DNA of 64,000 bases from Burkholderia ubonensis (GCF_001718695.1 NZ_CP013420.1:124001-188000), one strand, 5' to 3'. Positions 10,301 through 20,531 are shown, numbered from the stretch's first letter. The notes: generated by a model not told the origin, from the sequence alone. Made by a program: numbers and translations.

Positions 10301-11275
10301 ATGCCGAAAGCAATCCGATACGACCAGGCGGGCGGCCCGGAAGTGATGAAGTGGGTCGACGTCGAGGTCGCCGAGCCGCAGGCAGGCCAGGTCCGGGTCA
10401 AGCAGCATGCGGTCGGGCTCAACTACATCGACGTGTATTTCCGCACCGGGCTCTATCCGCAGCCGCTGCCCGCCGGGCTCGGGATGGAGGCGGCCGGCGA
10501 GGTGACGGCGGTCGGCGACGACGTGACCGCGTTCAAGCCGGGCGACCGCGTCGCCTACGTGTGGTCGTCGCCGGGCGCATATGCACAGGAGCGCGTGCTG
10601 CCCGCCGATCGCGTGGTCAAGCTGCCCGACGCGATCACTTATGAAGACGCGGCGTCGGTGATGCTGCAGGGCCTGACCGCGCACTACCTGCTGCGCCGCA
10701 CGTATCGGGTCAAGGCCGGCGACACGATCCTGATTCATGCGGCGGCGGGCGGCGTCGGCCTGCTCGTGTGCCAGTGGGCGAAAGCGCTCGGCGCGACCGT
10801 GATCGGCACGGTCAGCTCCGACGAGAAGGCGGAGATCGCGAAGGCGCACGGCTGCGATCACCCGATCGTCTATACGCGCGAGAACTTCACGGAGCGCGTG
10901 CGGGCGATCACGAACGACGCGCTGCTGCCGGTCGTCTACGATTCGATCGGCAAGGATACCTACGTCGGCTCGCTCGACTGCCTGGCGCCGCTCGGGCTGT
11001 TCGTCAGCTTCGGCAACGCGTCCGGCCCGCTGCCGCCGATCGACTCGAAGGAGTTCTCGTCGCGCGGCTCGCTGTTCTTCACGCGGCCGACGCTGTTCTC
11101 GTACATCGCGAAACGCGCGGACCTCGAAGCGGCCGCGGCCGAGCTGTTCGACGTGATCCAGTCGGGCAAGGTGAAGACCAGCATCAACCAGCGCTATCCG
11201 CTCGAGGAAGTTGCGCGCGCACACGCCGATCTCGAGGCCCGCAAGACCACCGGCTCGACGATCCTCGTGCCCTGA
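10301..11275 (+). CDS. NADPH:quinone oxidoreductase, zinc-independent MDR family
   Basis: 324 residues of the QOR branch of the medium-chain dehydrogenase superfamily. The GroES-like N-terminal domain has NYIDVYFRTGLYP, a QOR signature. The nucleotide-binding loop is AAAGGVGLLVCQWAK (about residues 149-163). The cysteines and histidines that bind zinc in alcohol dehydrogenases are absent. GAGGAG precedes the ATG. It probably reduces quinones or enals with NADPH; the substrate is not determined here. Confidence 0.92.
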   Translation: MPKAIRYDQAGGPEVMKWVDVEVAEPQAGQVRVKQHAVGLNYIDVYFRTGLYPQPLPAGLGMEAAGEVTAVGDDVTAFKPGDRVAYVWSSPGAYAQERVLPADRVVKLPDAITYEDAASVMLQGLTAHYLLRRTYRVKAGDTILIHAAAGGVGLLVCQWAKALGATVIGTVSSDEKAEIAKAHGCDHPIVYTRENFTERVRAITNDALLPVVYDSIGKDTYVGSLDCLAPLGLFVSFGNASGPLPPIDSKEFSSRGSLFFTRPTLFSYIAKRADLEAAAAELFDVIQSGKVKTSINQRYPLEEVARAHADLEARKTTGSTILVP

Positions 11276-11361
11276 CACCGCCGCGCCGGCCGCCGGGCCG
11301 GCTCGCGATCTCCCCCGGGCGGCGCTGCGGCGCCGCCTTCCCCCGCCTTCCCGTTTACGCG

Positions 11362-11378
11362 TTTTTTACACGCCCCCG
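11362..11378. promoter_or_regulatory. Putative KdpE box upstream of kdp operon
   Basis: A T-rich tract followed by TACACGCCCCCG lies about 80 bp before the first small kdp ORF. It resembles the E. coli kdp operator (a T tract followed by TACACCCC), recalled from the literature. A TTGACC at 11386-11391 could be the -35 element, with an AT-rich stretch near 11410-11416 as a weak -10. The cognate regulator KdpE is encoded at 19254. Confidence 0.5.
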
Positions 11379-11454
11379 ACGACCTTTGACCCGTCCTTTA
11401 CGCGCGTTCCAATAAGGTTCTAGTCGTCCGATTTCGACGACGGAGAACACAAAA

Positions 11455-11562
11455 ATGGATGGGGTTTTCATCGGCGCTCTGGTGCTGTTCACCGCGCTGA
11501 TCCTCGGTTTGATCGCCGGTTGCGAGAAGCTCGCGCAATACGGCCGCGGGGGGCGGGCATGA
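11455..11562 (+). CDS. Small membrane protein preceding kdpF
   Basis: 35 codons ([16 protein letters not shown]...), predicted as one transmembrane helix followed by GCEKL and a basic tail. GGAGA lies upstream of the ATG. Its TGA overlaps the kdpF ATG (ATGA), implying translational coupling. I recall similar single-helix proteins with a GCE(K/R)L motif before kdp in other proteobacteria, without a defined role. It may act as an extra small subunit or regulator of the Kdp pump. Confidence 0.6.
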   Translation: MDGVFIGALVLFTALILGLIAGCEKLAQYGRGGRA

Positions 11563-11651
11563 CCTGGATGCTGTGGTTGGCGGGCGCTTCGTCCGCCTTG
11601 CTGTTCGCGTATCTCGTCTTTGCGCTGCTGCGCGCGGAGGACATCGAATGA
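11559..11651 (+). CDS. kdpF: K+-transporting ATPase subunit KdpF
   Basis: 30 codons: one hydrophobic helix then the KdpF-type ending [13 protein letters not shown]. KdpF is a lipid-like stabilising subunit of the KdpFABC potassium pump in the inner membrane. The ATG overlaps the stop of the preceding small ORF, and its TGA overlaps the kdpA ATG at 11648. The gene is below usual size cut-offs. Confidence 0.85.
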   Translation: MTWMLWLAGASSALLFAYLVFALLRAEDIE

Positions 11652-13508
11652 ACGCGAACACGATCTTTCAATCGGGTGCTGTTCATCGTCGTGCTGCTGG
11701 CGGCGGCCGTGCCGGTCGCGCGCTACCTGTCGGCGGTGATGGACGGCAGCTCGCGCGTCGTGCGCGTATTCGGCCCGCTCGAGCGCGCGCTCTATCGCAT
11801 CGCCGGCGTCGACGCCGGCCGCGAGATGAACTGGAAGCAGTACGCGATCGCGACGGTCGCATTCAACGCGCTCGGCGCGCTGTTCCTCTATGGTCTCCTG
11901 CGCCTGCAGGGCTTGCTGCCCGGCAACCCGCAGCAGTTCGGCGCGATGACGGTCGACGGCGCGTTCAACACCGCGGTCAGCTTCGTCACCAACACGAACT
12001 GGCAGGACTACACGCCCGAGCAGACCGTCAGCTACCTGACGCAGATGCTCGGCCTCACCGTGCAGAACTTCCTGTCCGCGGCGACCGGCATCGTCGTCGT
12101 GATCGCGCTGATCCGCGGCTTCGCACGCCACACCGCGCAGACGATCGGCAACTTCTGGGTCGACCTCACGCGCGTGACGCTGTACGTGCTCGTGCCGATG
12201 GCGGCGCTCGTCGCGGCGCTGCTGATGAGCCAGGGCGTGATCCAGAACATGAAGGCGTATCAGGACGTGCCGGTGCTGCAGGCGGGCGCCTACGCCGCGC
12301 CGAAGCTCGACGCGCAGGGCAACCCGGTCAAGGACGACAAGGGCAATCCGGTGACGGTCGCGACGCCGCTCACGAAGCAGACGCTTGCGATGGGCCCGGT
12401 CGCGTCGCAGGAAGCGATCAAGATGCTCGGCACCAACGGCGGCGGCTTCTTCAACGCGAACTCCGCGCATCCGTACGAGAACCCGACGCCGTTCGCGAAC
12501 TTCGTGCAGATCTTCTCGATCCTGATCATTCCGGCGGCGCTGTGCCTCGTGTTCGGCCGCATGGTCGGCGACCGCCGGCAGGGCATCGCGGTGCTCGCGG
12601 CGATGACGGTCGCGTTCACGGTCGCGGTCGGCGTCGAGGTGAGCGCCGAGCAGGCCGGCAACCCGACGCTCGCGGCGCTGCGCCCCGAAGGAAGTCCCCT
12701 TGGGGGACGCCCCGAAGGAAGTCCCCTTGGGGGACACGTCGACCAGTCGGCGGGCGCGCTGCAGGCGGGCGGCAACATGGAAGGCAAGGAGACGCGCTTC
12801 GGCATCGCGCAGACCGGCATCTTCACGGTCGCGACCACGGCCGCGTCGTGCGGCGCGGTCGACACGATGCACGATTCGCTGACGCCGCTCGGCGGCCTCG
12901 TGCCGATGCTCCTGATGCAGCTCGGCGAAGTGGTCTACGGCGGGGTCGGCTCGGGCCTCTACGGGATGCTGGTGTTCGCGCTGCTCGCGGTGTTCGTCGC
13001 CGGCCTGATGATCGGCCGCACGCCGGAGTATGTCGGCAAGAAGATCGAGGCGTACGAGATGAAGATGGTGTCGATCGTCGTGCTGCTCACGCCGCTGCTG
13101 GTGCTGGTCGGCACGTCGATCGCGGTGCTCGCCGATGCGGGCAAGGCCGGCATCCTGAACCCGGGCCCACACGGCTTCTCGGAAATCCTGTACGCGTTCA
13201 GCTCCGCCGCGAACAACAACGGCAGCGCGTTCGCGGGCCTGACGGTGGGCACGCCGTTCTACAACTGGATGACGGCGATCGCGATGTGGTTCGGCCGCTT
13301 CGGCACGATCGTGCCGGTGCTCGCGATCGCGGGCTCGCTCGCCGCGAAGAAGCGCATCGCGACGACGAGCGGCACGCTGCCGACCCACGGGCCGCTGTTC
13401 GTCGTGCTGCTGCTCGGCACGGTGCTGCTGGTCGGCGCGCTGACCTACGTGCCCGCGCTCGCGCTCGGGCCCGGCGTCGAGCACCTGATGATGTGGCTGG
13501 GCGCGTAA
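11648..13508 (+). CDS. kdpA: K+-transporting ATPase subunit KdpA (5' frameshift, in-frame repeat insertion)
   Basis: Potassium channel-like subunit of KdpFABC, with many membrane helices. Selectivity segments seen include [32 protein letters not shown] and [11 protein letters not shown]. The natural start is the ATG at 11648 ([10 protein letters not shown]), but the frame must shift by one base near 11673-11678 to continue into [11 protein letters not shown] at 11676 could start a product lacking the first nine or ten residues. With one base removed the protein is 619 residues. About 18 of these (two PEGSPLGG units, residues about 345-363) come from a tandem 27-bp repeat absent from ordinary KdpA. 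Confidence 0.88.
12682..12735. repeat. Two tandem 27-bp repeats inside kdpA
   Basis: Two perfect adjacent 27-bp copies, 12682-12708 and 12709-12735. Each contains a GTCCCC-TTG-GGGGAC hairpin and encodes nine residues in frame. The reverse complement of the same unit occurs in kdpB at 14734-14760. The site corresponds to a loop just before the conserved NMEGKE segment. Confidence 0.9.
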
Positions 13509-13546
13509 CCCGCACGCCGGCAAGGACAAGCATTCAAGAGATTGCG

Positions 13547-15658
13547 ATGACTCAACATTCCGCAACACGCTCCATGTTCGATCCGGCGCTCGTGCGCCCG
13601 GCGATCGTGGACGCGTTCAAGAAACTCACGCCGCGCACGCAGTTCCGCAACCCGGTGATGTTCTGCGTGTACGTCGGCAGCATCCTGACGACGATCCTGT
13701 GGATCGCCGCGCTCGCCGGCCAGGCCGAGGCGCCCGCGGGCTTCATCCTCGCGATCGCGCTGTGGCTGTGGTTCACGGTGCTGTTCGCGAACTTCGCGGA
13801 GGCGCTCGCCGAAGGCCGCTCGAAGGCGCAAGCCGCATCGCTGCGCAGCGCGAAGCGCGACGTGATGGCCAAGAAGCTCAACGAGCCGCATCCGAAGTCG
13901 CCGATCCGCATCACCACCGCGACCGAGCTGCGCCGCGGCGACGTCGTGCTGGTCGAGGCGGGCGACGTGATCCCGGCCGACGGCGAGGTGGTCGACGGCG
14001 TCGCGTCGGTCGACGAATCGGCGATCACCGGCGAATCGGCGCCGGTGATCCGCGAGTCGGGCGGCGACTTCTCGTCGGTGACGGGCGGCACGCGCGTGCT
14101 GTCCGACTGGATCGTCGTGAAGGTCACCGCGAACCCGGGCGAGGCGTTCCTCGACCGGATGATCGCGATGGTCGAGGGCGCGAAGCGCAAGAAGACGCCG
14201 AACGAGATCGCGCTGACGATCCTGCTCGTCGCGCTGACGATCGTGATGCTGCTCGCGACCGCGACGCTGCTGCCGTTCTCGATGTTCTCGGTGGAGGCGA
14301 TGAAGGCGGGGCACGTGGTGACGATCACCGCGCTCGTCGCGCTGCTCGTGTGCCTGATCCCGACGACGATCGGCGGCCTGCTGTCCGCGATCGGCGTGGC
14401 CGGCATGAGCCGGATGATGCAGGCGAACGTGATCGCGACCTCGGGCCGCGCGGTGGAAGCGGCGGGCGACGTCGACGTGCTGCTGCTCGACAAGACCGGC
14501 ACGATCACGCTCGGCAACCGCCAGGCGTCGGCGTTCGTGCCGGCGCCGGGCGTGACCGAGGAAGCGCTCGCCGATGCCGCGCAGCTGTCGTCGCTCGCCG
14601 ACGAGACGCCGGAAGGCCGCAGCATCGTCGTGCTCGCGAAGGAGCGCTTCAACATTCGCCAGCGCGACATGGCGCAGCTGCACGCGACGTTCCTCGGCTT
14701 CTCCGCGCAGACGCGGATGAGCGGCGTCGACCTGTCCCCCGAGGGGACTTCCTCCGGGGCGCCGCACCGCGAGATCCGCAAGGGCGCGGCGGACGCGATC
14801 CGCCGCTACGTCGAAACGCACGGCAGCCGCTTTCCGGACGAAGTGCGCCGCGCGGTCGACGACGTCGCGCGGCGCGGCAGCACGCCGCTCGTGGTCGCGG
14901 AGCTGCGCGACGGCGCGGCGCGCGTGCTCGGCGTGATCGAGCTGAAGGACATCGTGAAGGGCGGCATCAAGGAGCGCTTCGCGGAGCTGCGCAAGATGGG
15001 CATCAAGACCGTGATGGTGACGGGCGACAACCGGCTGACGGCGGCGGCGATCGCGGCGGAGGCCGGCGTCGACGACTTCCTCGCGGAAGCGACGCCGGAA
15101 ACCAAGCTCGCGACGATCCGCGAGCACCAGGCGGCGGGGCGCCTCGTCGCGATGACGGGCGACGGCACCAACGACGCGCCGGCGCTCGCGCAGGCCGACG
15201 TCGCGGTCGCGATGAACACCGGCACGCAGGCGGCGAAGGAAGCGGGCAACATGGTCGACCTCGACTCGAACCCGACCAAGCTGATCGAGATCGTCGAGAT
15301 CGGCAAGCAGATGCTGATGACGCGCGGCTCGCTGACGACGTTCTCGATCGCGAACGACATCGCGAAGTATTTCGCGATCATCCCGGCCGCGTTCGTGACG
15401 ACCTATCCGCAACTGCGCGTGCTCGACATCATGCACCTGACGTCTCCGGCGTCCGCGATCCTGTCGGCGGTGATCTTCAACGCGCTGATCATCGTCGCGC
15501 TGATCCCGCTCGCGCTGAAGGGCGTCACGTACCGGCCGCTCGGCGCCGCATCGTTGCTGCGCCGCAACCTGCTGGTCTACGGCCTCGGCGGCGTGCTGCT
15601 GCCGTTCCCGTTCATCAAGCTGATCGACATGACGCTCGCCGCGCTCGGCTGGGCCTGA
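13547..15658 (+). CDS. kdpB: K+-transporting P-type ATPase subunit KdpB
   Basis: 703-residue catalytic subunit that couples ATP hydrolysis to potassium uptake. The phosphorylation motif is DKTGT (Asp about 315), with TGES in the actuator domain, [10 protein letters not shown] and [10 protein letters not shown] in the P domain. In the nucleotide-binding domain, between RMSGVDL and REIRKGA, about nine to ten extra residues ([10 protein letters not shown]) are encoded by a 27-bp repeat. E. coli KdpB has only a few residues there. Starts [13 protein letters not shown], 38 bp after kdpA. Confidence 0.97.
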   Translation: MTQHSATRSMFDPALVRPAIVDAFKKLTPRTQFRNPVMFCVYVGSILTTILWIAALAGQAEAPAGFILAIALWLWFTVLFANFAEALAEGRSKAQAASLRSAKRDVMAKKLNEPHPKSPIRITTATELRRGDVVLVEAGDVIPADGEVVDGVASVDESAITGESAPVIRESGGDFSSVTGGTRVLSDWIVVKVTANPGEAFLDRMIAMVEGAKRKKTPNEIALTILLVALTIVMLLATATLLPFSMFSVEAMKAGHVVTITALVALLVCLIPTTIGGLLSAIGVAGMSRMMQANVIATSGRAVEAAGDVDVLLLDKTGTITLGNRQASAFVPAPGVTEEALADAAQLSSLADETPEGRSIVVLAKERFNIRQRDMAQLHATFLGFSAQTRMSGVDLSPEGTSSGAPHREIRKGAADAIRRYVETHGSRFPDEVRRAVDDVARRGSTPLVVAELRDGAARVLGVIELKDIVKGGIKERFAELRKMGIKTVMVTGDNRLTAAAIAAEAGVDDFLAEATPETKLATIREHQAAGRLVAMTGDGTNDAPALAQADVAVAMNTGTQAAKEAGNMVDLDSNPTKLIEIVEIGKQMLMTRGSLTTFSIANDIAKYFAIIPAAFVTTYPQLRVLDIMHLTSPASAILSAVIFNALIIVALIPLALKGVTYRPLGAASLLRRNLLVYGLGGVLLPFPFIKLIDMTLAALGWA
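14734..14760. repeat. 27-bp repeat inside kdpB, inverted relative to kdpA copies
   Basis: This 27-bp stretch matches the reverse complement of the kdpA unit at 25 of 27 positions. It keeps the frame open and encodes SPEGTSSGA in the N domain of KdpB. Confidence 0.88.
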
Positions 15659-15671
15659 GGGAAACTTCACC

Positions 15672-16253
15672 ATGAAAACGTTGATTCGTCCGCTGCTCGT
15701 GATCTTCGCCGTGCTGACCGCGGTGACGGGGCTGGCCTATCCGGCCGTGATGACCGTGTTCGGCCAGGCCGTGTTTCCGTCGCAGGCGAACGGCAGCCTG
15801 ATCGAGCAGGACGGCAAGGTGGTCGGCTCCGCGCTGATCGGCCAGCCGTTCGATGCGCCGAAGTACTTCTGGGGCCGCCTGTCGGCGACCACGCCGATGC
15901 CGTACAACGCGAGCGGCTCCGGCGGCTCGAACCTCGGCCCGCTGAACCCGTCGCTCGTCGACCAAGTGAAGGCGCGCATCGCCGCGCTGCGCGACGCGGG
16001 CACCGACCTGTCGAAGCCGGTGCCGGTCGACCTCGTGACCGCGTCCGCGAGCGGCCTCGATCCGGACATCACGCCGGCCGCGGCCGCCTACCAGGTCGAG
16101 CGCGTCGCGAAGGCGCGCAACCTGTCGCCCGACGCGGTCGCGCATCTGGTCGCCGCGAGCACGACCGGGCGCCAGTTCGGCGTGCTTGGCGAGCCGCGCG
16201 TGAACGTGCTGAAGCTGAACCTCGCGCTGGACGCGGCGCAGGCCGCGCACTGA
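15672..16253 (+). CDS. kdpC: K+-transporting ATPase subunit KdpC
   Basis: 193 residues: a single N-terminal membrane helix ([17 protein letters not shown]) and an extracytoplasmic domain. Conserved segments seen are [35 protein letters not shown] and [14 protein letters not shown]. KdpC raises the ATP affinity of KdpB. It starts 13 bp after kdpB. Confidence 0.96.
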   Translation: MKTLIRPLLVIFAVLTAVTGLAYPAVMTVFGQAVFPSQANGSLIEQDGKVVGSALIGQPFDAPKYFWGRLSATTPMPYNASGSGGSNLGPLNPSLVDQVKARIAALRDAGTDLSKPVPVDLVTASASGLDPDITPAAAAYQVERVAKARNLSPDAVAHLVAASTTGRQFGVLGEPRVNVLKLNLALDAAQAAH

Positions 16254-16401
16254 GCGCGATGCCCAACCGGCGTGCGGCGCGGCCCGACCCGCGCCGGACG
16301 CGCGTTTGCCCGACGGCGCTTGCGCCGTCTTTGCCTTTTATGACGATTTGGATCAACAATGCTCGTACGCGCGCGAATCGCGCGTTTCGTTCCTCTGACG
16401 C

Positions 16402-19261
16402 ATGAACCGCCCCGATCCCGACCAACTCCTCGACAAGCTGCAGCGTGACGAAGAAAAGCAGCGGCGCGGCCAGCTCAAGATCTTCTTCGGCGCCTCCGCC
16501 GGCGTCGGCAAGACCTACGCGATGCTGCAGGCCGCGCGCCAGCGCAGGCAGGAAGGCGTCGACGTCGTCGTCGGCATCGTCGAGACCCACGGCCGCGGCG
16601 AAACCGCCGCGCTGCTCGACGGCCTCGACGTGCTGCCGCTCGCGAAGCTCGACCACCGCGGCCGCACGTTCGCCGAATTCGATCTCGACGCCGCGCTCGC
16701 GCGCAAGCCCGAACTGATCCTCGTCGACGAGCTCGCCCATTCGAACGTGCAGGGCGCGCGCCACCTGAAGCGCTGGCAGGACGTCTACGAGCTGCTCGAC
16801 GCGGGCATCGACGTCTATACGACCGTCAACGTCCAGCATCTCGAGAGCCTGAACGACGTGGTCGGCGCGATCACCGGCATCCGCGTGTGGGAGACCGTGC
16901 CCGACCGCGTGTTCGACGCGGCCGACGAGGTGACGCTCGTCGACCTGCCCGCCGAGGAGCTGCTCGCGCGGATGCGCGACGGCAAGGTCTATCTCGCGCA
17001 GCAGGCCGAGCGCGCGGTGCGCAACTTCTTCCGCAAGGGCAACCTGATCGCGCTGCGCGAGCTGGCGCTGCGGCGCACGGCCGACCGCGTCGACGCGCAG
17101 ATGCGCGAGTACCGCGCCGACCGCTCGATCCAGCGCATCTGGCAGGCGCGCGAGCGGCTCCTGGTGTGCGTCGGGCCGGGACCCGAGGCGCCGACGCTGG
17201 TGCGCGCGGCCGCGCGGCTCGCCGCGAGCCTGAAGGCCGACTGGATCGCCGTCTACGTCGAGACGCCGCGGCTGCAGCGCCTGCCCGACGCGCAGCGCGA
17301 GCGCACGCTGAACGCGCTGAAGCTCGCCGCCGAGCTGGGCGCGGAGACGGCCACGCTCGCCGGCGGCGACGCGGTCGCCGCGCTGATCGGCTATGCGAAG
17401 GTGCGCAACGTGTCGAAGGTCGTCGCGGGCGGCTCGCGCAAGACCGGGCTCGCGCGCTGGTTCGCGCGGCCGTTCGGCGAGAAGCTCGCGGAGCGCGCGG
17501 GCGACGTCGACCTGATGCTGATCCGCGCGTCCGCGAGCGACGAGGTGCGCGCGGCCCCCCTCGACGCGCGCGCGCGCGACTGGCGCGACGCGTTCGCGCG
17601 CCTGGGCGGCCGGCCACCGTTCGCCGCCGCGGCACTATGCGTACGCGGCCGCGATCTGCGCGGCGATCACGATGGTCGCGACCGCCGTGTCCGGTCGGCT
17701 CGACCTGACCAACCTCGTGATGCTGTACCTGCTGGGCGTCGTGTTCTCGGCGGTGCGCCTCGGGCGCGGGCCGGGAGTGCTGCAGTCGTTCCTGTCGGTG
17801 GCCGCGTTCGACTTCTTCTTCGTGCCGCCGCGCATGTCGTTCTCGGTCAGCGACACGCAGTACCTGCTGACGTTCTTCGGGATGCTGCTGACGTCGCTCG
17901 TGATCAGCCACCTGACGTCGACGCTGACCCGCGAGGCGAGCATCGCGCAACGGCGCGAGCGCCGCACGGGCGCGATCTATGCGATGGCGCGCGAGCTGGC
18001 GGCGGCGCTGACGACCGAGCAGATCGTCGAGATCGGCAGCCGGCACGTGAGCGAGGTGTTCCGCGCGCGCGTCGCGATCCTGCTGCCGGACAGCGCCGAC
18101 AAGGTGCAGCAGAAGATCGAGGAGCCGGACGCGGCCGTCACGCTGACGGGCCCCGACCTCGACAACGACGTCGGCCAGTGGGTGTACGACCAGCAGAAGC
18201 CGGCCGGCCACGGCACCGACACGCTGCCGGCGACGGCCGCGCTGTACCTGCCGCTGAAGGCGCCGATGCGCACGCGCGGCGTGCTCGCGGTCGTGTCGAC
18301 GGACCCGCGCGAGCTCGAGGAGCCCGAGCAGCAGCGGATGCTCGACGCCTTCGCCGCACAGATCGCGCTCGCGATCGAGCGCGTGCATTACGTCGAGATC
18401 GCGCGCGACGCGCTCGTCAGCATGGAGTCGGAGCGGCTGCGCAACTCGCTGCTGTCGGCGATCTCGCACGACCTGCGCACGCCGCTCACGACGATCGTCG
18501 GCTTTTCGTCGATGCTCGCGAACGCGCGCTCGGCCGCGCCGCGCGGCGACGCGACGGCCGCGCCGCGGCACGGGCCGCGCGAGGACGAGCTCGTCGAGGC
18601 GATTCACGACGAAGCGCTGCGGATGACGGGCATCGTCACGAACCTGCTCGACATGGCGCGGCTGCAAGCCGGCAGCCTGCAGCTGAAGCGCCAGTGGTCG
18701 CTGCTCGAGGAGACCGTCGGCGCGGCGCTCGCCGCGTGCCGGCGCGTGCTCGCGCGGCATCCGGCGCGCGTCGCGCTGCCGGCGGACCTGCCGCTCCTGC
18801 AGATGGACGCGGTGCTGATGGAGCGCCTGTTCACCAACCTGTTCGAGAACGCCGCGAAGTACACGCCGGCCGACACGCCGCTCGAGATCGGCGCCCAGCG
18901 CGTGACCGAGGACGGCCTGCCATTCGTGCGCGTGCACGTCGACGATCACGGCCCGGGCCTGCCGCCTGGCATGGAAACGCGGATCTTCGACAAGTTCACG
19001 CGCGGCGAGAAGGAATCGGCGACGCCCGGCATCGGCCTCGGGCTCGCGATCTGCCGCGCGATCGTCGAGGCGCACGGCGGTAGAATCGGCGCGCTCAACC
19101 GCATCGGGCCCGACGGCCGCGTGACGGGCGCGCGCTTCTGGTTCACGCTGCCGGTCGACACGCCGCCGGCGGCGCCCGCCGTGTCCGACGACGAAGCCGA
19201 CGCGCTGCACGCGCTGCCGTTCGCGCCGTCATCATCCGAACCTCCGCAAGACCATGAGTGA
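16402..19261 (+). CDS. kdpD: Sensor histidine kinase KdpD (frameshifted)
   Basis: Potassium/osmotic sensor kinase that phosphorylates KdpE. The N-terminal KdpD domain has Walker A GASAGVGKT (residues 30-38) and DELAHSN, followed by a universal-stress-like domain (VAGGSRKTGL). The frame then shifts near 17611-17635, and the second frame continues through membrane helices (HYAYAAAICAAI, LTNLVMLYLLGVVF), a GAF-like region, the H-box SAISHDLRTPLTT, NLFENAAKYT and GIGLGLAI. One extra T at 17620-17621 would explain the break; corrected length is 952 residues. Otherwise both halves look intact. Confidence 0.9.
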
Positions 19262-19952
19262 ACCGAGCCTGACCGTCGTCCTGATCGAGGACGAAAAACA
19301 GATCCGCCGTTTCGTGCGCGCCGCGCTCGAGGAGGAGGACATCGCCGTGTTCGAGGCCGAGACCGGCAAGCAGGGGCTGATCGACGCGGCGACCCGCAAG
19401 CCCGATCTCGTGATCGTCGACCTCGGCCTGCCGGACACCGACGGCCTCGACGTGATCCGCGAGCTGCGCGGCTGGTCCGAGGTGCCGGTCATCGTGCTGT
19501 CCGCGCGCACGCAGGAGGACGAGAAGGTCGCCGCGCTCGACGCCGGCGCGGACGACTACCTGACCAAGCCGTTCGGCGTGTCCGAGCTGCGCGCGCGGAT
19601 TCGCGCGCAGCTGCGGCGGCGCAACCAGGGCGGCGCGAACGAGTCGCCGAAGGTGAGCTTCGGCGCGGTGAGCGTCGATCTCGCGATGCGGCAGGTCTGG
19701 CGCGACGGCGAGATCGTGCACCTGACGCCGCTCGAATACCGGCTGCTCGCGACGCTCGTGCGCCACGCGGGCCGCGTGCTGACGCACCGCCAGCTGCTGC
19801 GCGACGTGTGGGGGCCGTCGCACGTCGAGAGCCATCACTACCTGCGCATCTACATGGCGCACCTGCGCCAGAAGCTCGAGCGCGACCCGGCGCAACCCGA
19901 GTACATCGTCACCGAGACGGGCGTCGGCTACCGGCTGGTCGGCGTCGCGTGA
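19254..19952 (+). CDS. kdpE: Response regulator KdpE
   Basis: 232 residues of the OmpR/PhoB family. The receiver domain has the acidic pair ED (residues 12-13), phosphoacceptor D56 in IVDLGLPDTDG and lysine in YLTKPFG. The winged-helix DNA-binding domain occupies the C-terminal 100 residues (LTPLEYRLLATLVRHAG, ending ETGVGYRLVGVA). The ATG overlaps the end of kdpD by 8 bp. It should activate the upstream kdp promoter. Confidence 0.96.
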   Translation: MSEPSLTVVLIEDEKQIRRFVRAALEEEDIAVFEAETGKQGLIDAATRKPDLVIVDLGLPDTDGLDVIRELRGWSEVPVIVLSARTQEDEKVAALDAGADDYLTKPFGVSELRARIRAQLRRRNQGGANESPKVSFGAVSVDLAMRQVWRDGEIVHLTPLEYRLLATLVRHAGRVLTHRQLLRDVWGPSHVESHHYLRIYMAHLRQKLERDPAQPEYIVTETGVGYRLVGVA

Positions 19953-20051
19953 TGCGCGGTGCGTGATGCGTGACGCAGCGAGCGGTGCCGCACACACGGC
20001 CCGATTCCCCGTTATGCTGAGCGCTGCATGAACGAAACCGAGGAGGGTGCC

Positions 20052-20330
20052 ATGTCCGTCCGTCTGGTCGTCATCTGTGCGCTGGCGCTCGTCGGGCCCA
20101 GCGCGTTCGCGCAACCGCTGCCGCCCGGGCAGCCGGCGGCGCAGCCGGTGCTCGCGAACCCCGCGACCGTCAATTGCGAGAAGCTCGGCGGCCGGCACGT
20201 GGTGCGCACGCTACCGCGCGGGCAGGTCGGGATGTGCGTGTTCAAGGACGGCCGCGTGTGCGAGGAATGGGCGCTGTACCGTGACGATCGCTGCGTCGGC
20301 GACGCCGGCGCAGCGCGCGTCTCGAACTGA
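20052..20330 (+). CDS. Secreted DUF333 protein
   Basis: 92 residues with a signal peptide (MSVRLVVICALALVGPSAFAQ, cleavage after AFA likely). The mature part NPATVNCEKLGG ... GMCVFKDGRVCEEWALYRDDRC is the DUF333 pattern, often labelled hemolysin-like without good evidence. Four cysteines may form disulfides in the periplasm. GAGGAGGG precedes the ATG. The function is unknown. Confidence 0.85.
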   Translation: MSVRLVVICALALVGPSAFAQPLPPGQPAAQPVLANPATVNCEKLGGRHVVRTLPRGQVGMCVFKDGRVCEEWALYRDDRCVGDAGAARVSN

Positions 20331-20448
20331 GCGCTCGGCCGCTGCGGCGAACTGGGCTGTGGTGTGGCCGCCGGCGTTCATCGGCTACACCTGGCCCAGC
20401 TCGGTCCCGACCGGTTCCCGCGGGTCGGGCAGTCCGCGCCGCCGTTGC

Positions 20449-20454
20449 TATACT
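20449..20454 (+). promoter_or_regulatory. Putative -10 element of sugE/gdx
   Basis: TATACT placed so that transcription would begin within a few bases of the first riboswitch hairpin at 20463. No clear -35 element is seen. Confidence 0.5.
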
Positions 20455-20462
20455 CGGCGCCG

Positions 20463-20508
20463 CCCGGGGACGGCCCCGGGCCGTTCGCTTCAACGGGGAC
20501 GACCCCGT
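20463..20508 (+). promoter_or_regulatory. Guanidine-II (mini-ykkC) riboswitch
   Basis: Two strong hairpins with ACGR tetraloops. The first is CCCGGGG-ACGG-CCCCGGG (20463-20480), the second ACGGGG-ACGA-CCCCGT (20493-20508), joined by a 12-nt linker. This is the defining architecture of the guanidine-II riboswitch. It ends 23 nt before the sugE start. In the known mechanism guanidinium binding stabilises the hairpins and frees the ribosome-binding site. Confidence 0.9.
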
Positions 20509-20531
20509 CCGATCCATGGAGTCACGTCGAG

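Noticed and set aside
11573..13546. Plus-strand frame running through kdpA and joining kdpB
   Set aside because: Only the part from 13547 is KdpB; the rest is the wrong frame of kdpA. It is not a KdpA-KdpB fusion.
20331..20448. Full-length ykkC (guanidine-I) riboswitch upstream of sugE
   Set aside because: The conserved guanidine-I core sequences are not present; only the two-hairpin guanidine-II form is.
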